DNA of 6,741 nt from an uncultured Bacteroidota bacterium (GTDB lineage: Bacteria > Bacteroidota > Bacteroidia > Chitinophagales > Chitinophagaceae), in the NCBI GenBank assembly GCA_946480675.1, contig CAMLKS010000130.1, positions 1-6,741 of the forward strand, written 5' to 3'. Positions 6,387 to 6,741 of this stretch are shown here, in pieces; position 1 is the stretch's first letter; every line of letters begins with the position of its first letter. A program made the position numbers and the translations under genes. The notes under the pieces are model-generated. The model had not been told where the DNA came from and ran no database searches. It saw only the letters and a program-made list of their open reading frames with translations.

Positions 6387-6741
6387 TTACTCCTTCACGA
6401 GCTTTATTATATCCTGGTTATTATTGTTTTTATACTTTAAGAAATAAGTACCTGCTGCCATGCCTTTCATGTCCACAGCCATGCTTTGTGCAGTTACGGC
6501 TATCGTTGTCACCACCCTTCCCGTTACATCTGTAATGCTGATATTGCTGCCATCGTACCTGCCCGATACGGTTATATTCAGCACATCGTGCACGGGGTTA
6601 GGATACACAACTACGGCATTATCGTTCGCTGTATTGCCAATACTTAGCGGGAATGGTGTCATGAATTCCAGTTGTGCCCAGTCTGAAGTGGTTTTCATTT
6701 TATAATAATCGCATTTGCACCTCACAAATGCATTGTATTGA
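6387..6741 (-). CDS. C-terminal end of another Fn3 / T9SS type A sorting-domain protein (partial, runs off the right edge)
   Basis: Only the last 117 codons are in the window. A GTG at 6725 could be taken as a start, but the frame stays open to the edge. The codons before it read Q-Y-N-A-F and continue directly into VRCKCDYY, matching YNVFVRCNCEYY in the third Fn3 module of the 599-residue neighbour. The real gene therefore begins outside the window. The visible part is the last strands of an Fn3 module (through WAQLEFMTPF), then a sorting domain with VVYPNPVHDVLNI, ITDVTGR and AAGTYFLKY, ending in KLVKE. The product is exported by the T9SS and its tail is presumably removed or exchanged for a surface anchor. 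A hairpin terminator lies about 28 bases past the stop. The nature of the N-terminal head is unknown. Confidence 0.92.
   Translation of the reverse strand, partial: QYNAFVRCKCDYYKMKTTSDWAQLEFMTPFPLSIGNTANDNAVVVYPNPVHDVLNITVSGRYDGSNISITDVTGRVVTTIAVTAQSMAVDMKGMAAGTYFLKYKNNNNQDIIKLVKE

Noticed and set aside
6723..6725. GTG on the minus strand as the start of a 112-residue protein.
   Set aside because: The frame stays open to the window edge and the codons before it encode residues homologous to the Fn3 module of the neighbouring gene, so it is an internal Val.

Overview
The window most likely comes from a member of the Bacteroidota, plausibly a Chitinophaga-like or related environmental lineage. 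The reasons are three type A C-terminal sorting domains of the type IX secretion system (T9SS), a system essentially confined to this phylum, AT-rich leaders without a clear Shine-Dalgarno sequence, and the characteristic Bacteroidota pairing of an adhesin-like head with Fn3 modules. The phylum assignment is well supported by the protein features; the family is only a guess.

All recognisable genes lie on the minus strand, so transcription runs right to left. From right to left: (1) the last 117 codons of a T9SS cargo protein that enters from beyond the right edge (6387-6741), with its terminator at 6326-6359; (2) a complete 599-residue secreted protein (4380-6179) with a signal peptide, an N-terminal beta-sandwich-like domain, three Fn3 domains and a sorting tail, followed by a terminator at 4329-4361; (3) a 424-base AT-rich gap holding two inverted repeats and no convincing gene; (4) a complete 1255-residue secreted protein (188-3955) with a signal peptide, a very long Asn/Tyr-rich parallel beta-helix of about 19 recognisable coils, an unassigned linker domain, two Fn3 domains and a sorting tail, ended by a perfect 11-bp-stem terminator at 131-167. 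Bases 1-130 hold nothing I can identify.

The three genes form an array of related cell-surface or secreted proteins. Different N-terminal heads sit on the same stalk-plus-tail plan: disulfide-type Fn3 modules, then a YPNP-containing sorting domain. Each gene appears to be its own transcription unit, because each has its own intrinsic terminator and the gaps are 207 and 424 bases. No catalytic residues are recognisable in any of the three, so adhesion, surface-layer or matrix roles are more likely than enzymatic ones, though this is inference. The most distinctive features are the Tyr/Asn-dense coil array of the 1255-residue protein, the regular cysteine pair in every Fn3 module, and the apparent mosaic ancestry of the tail of the right-edge gene.
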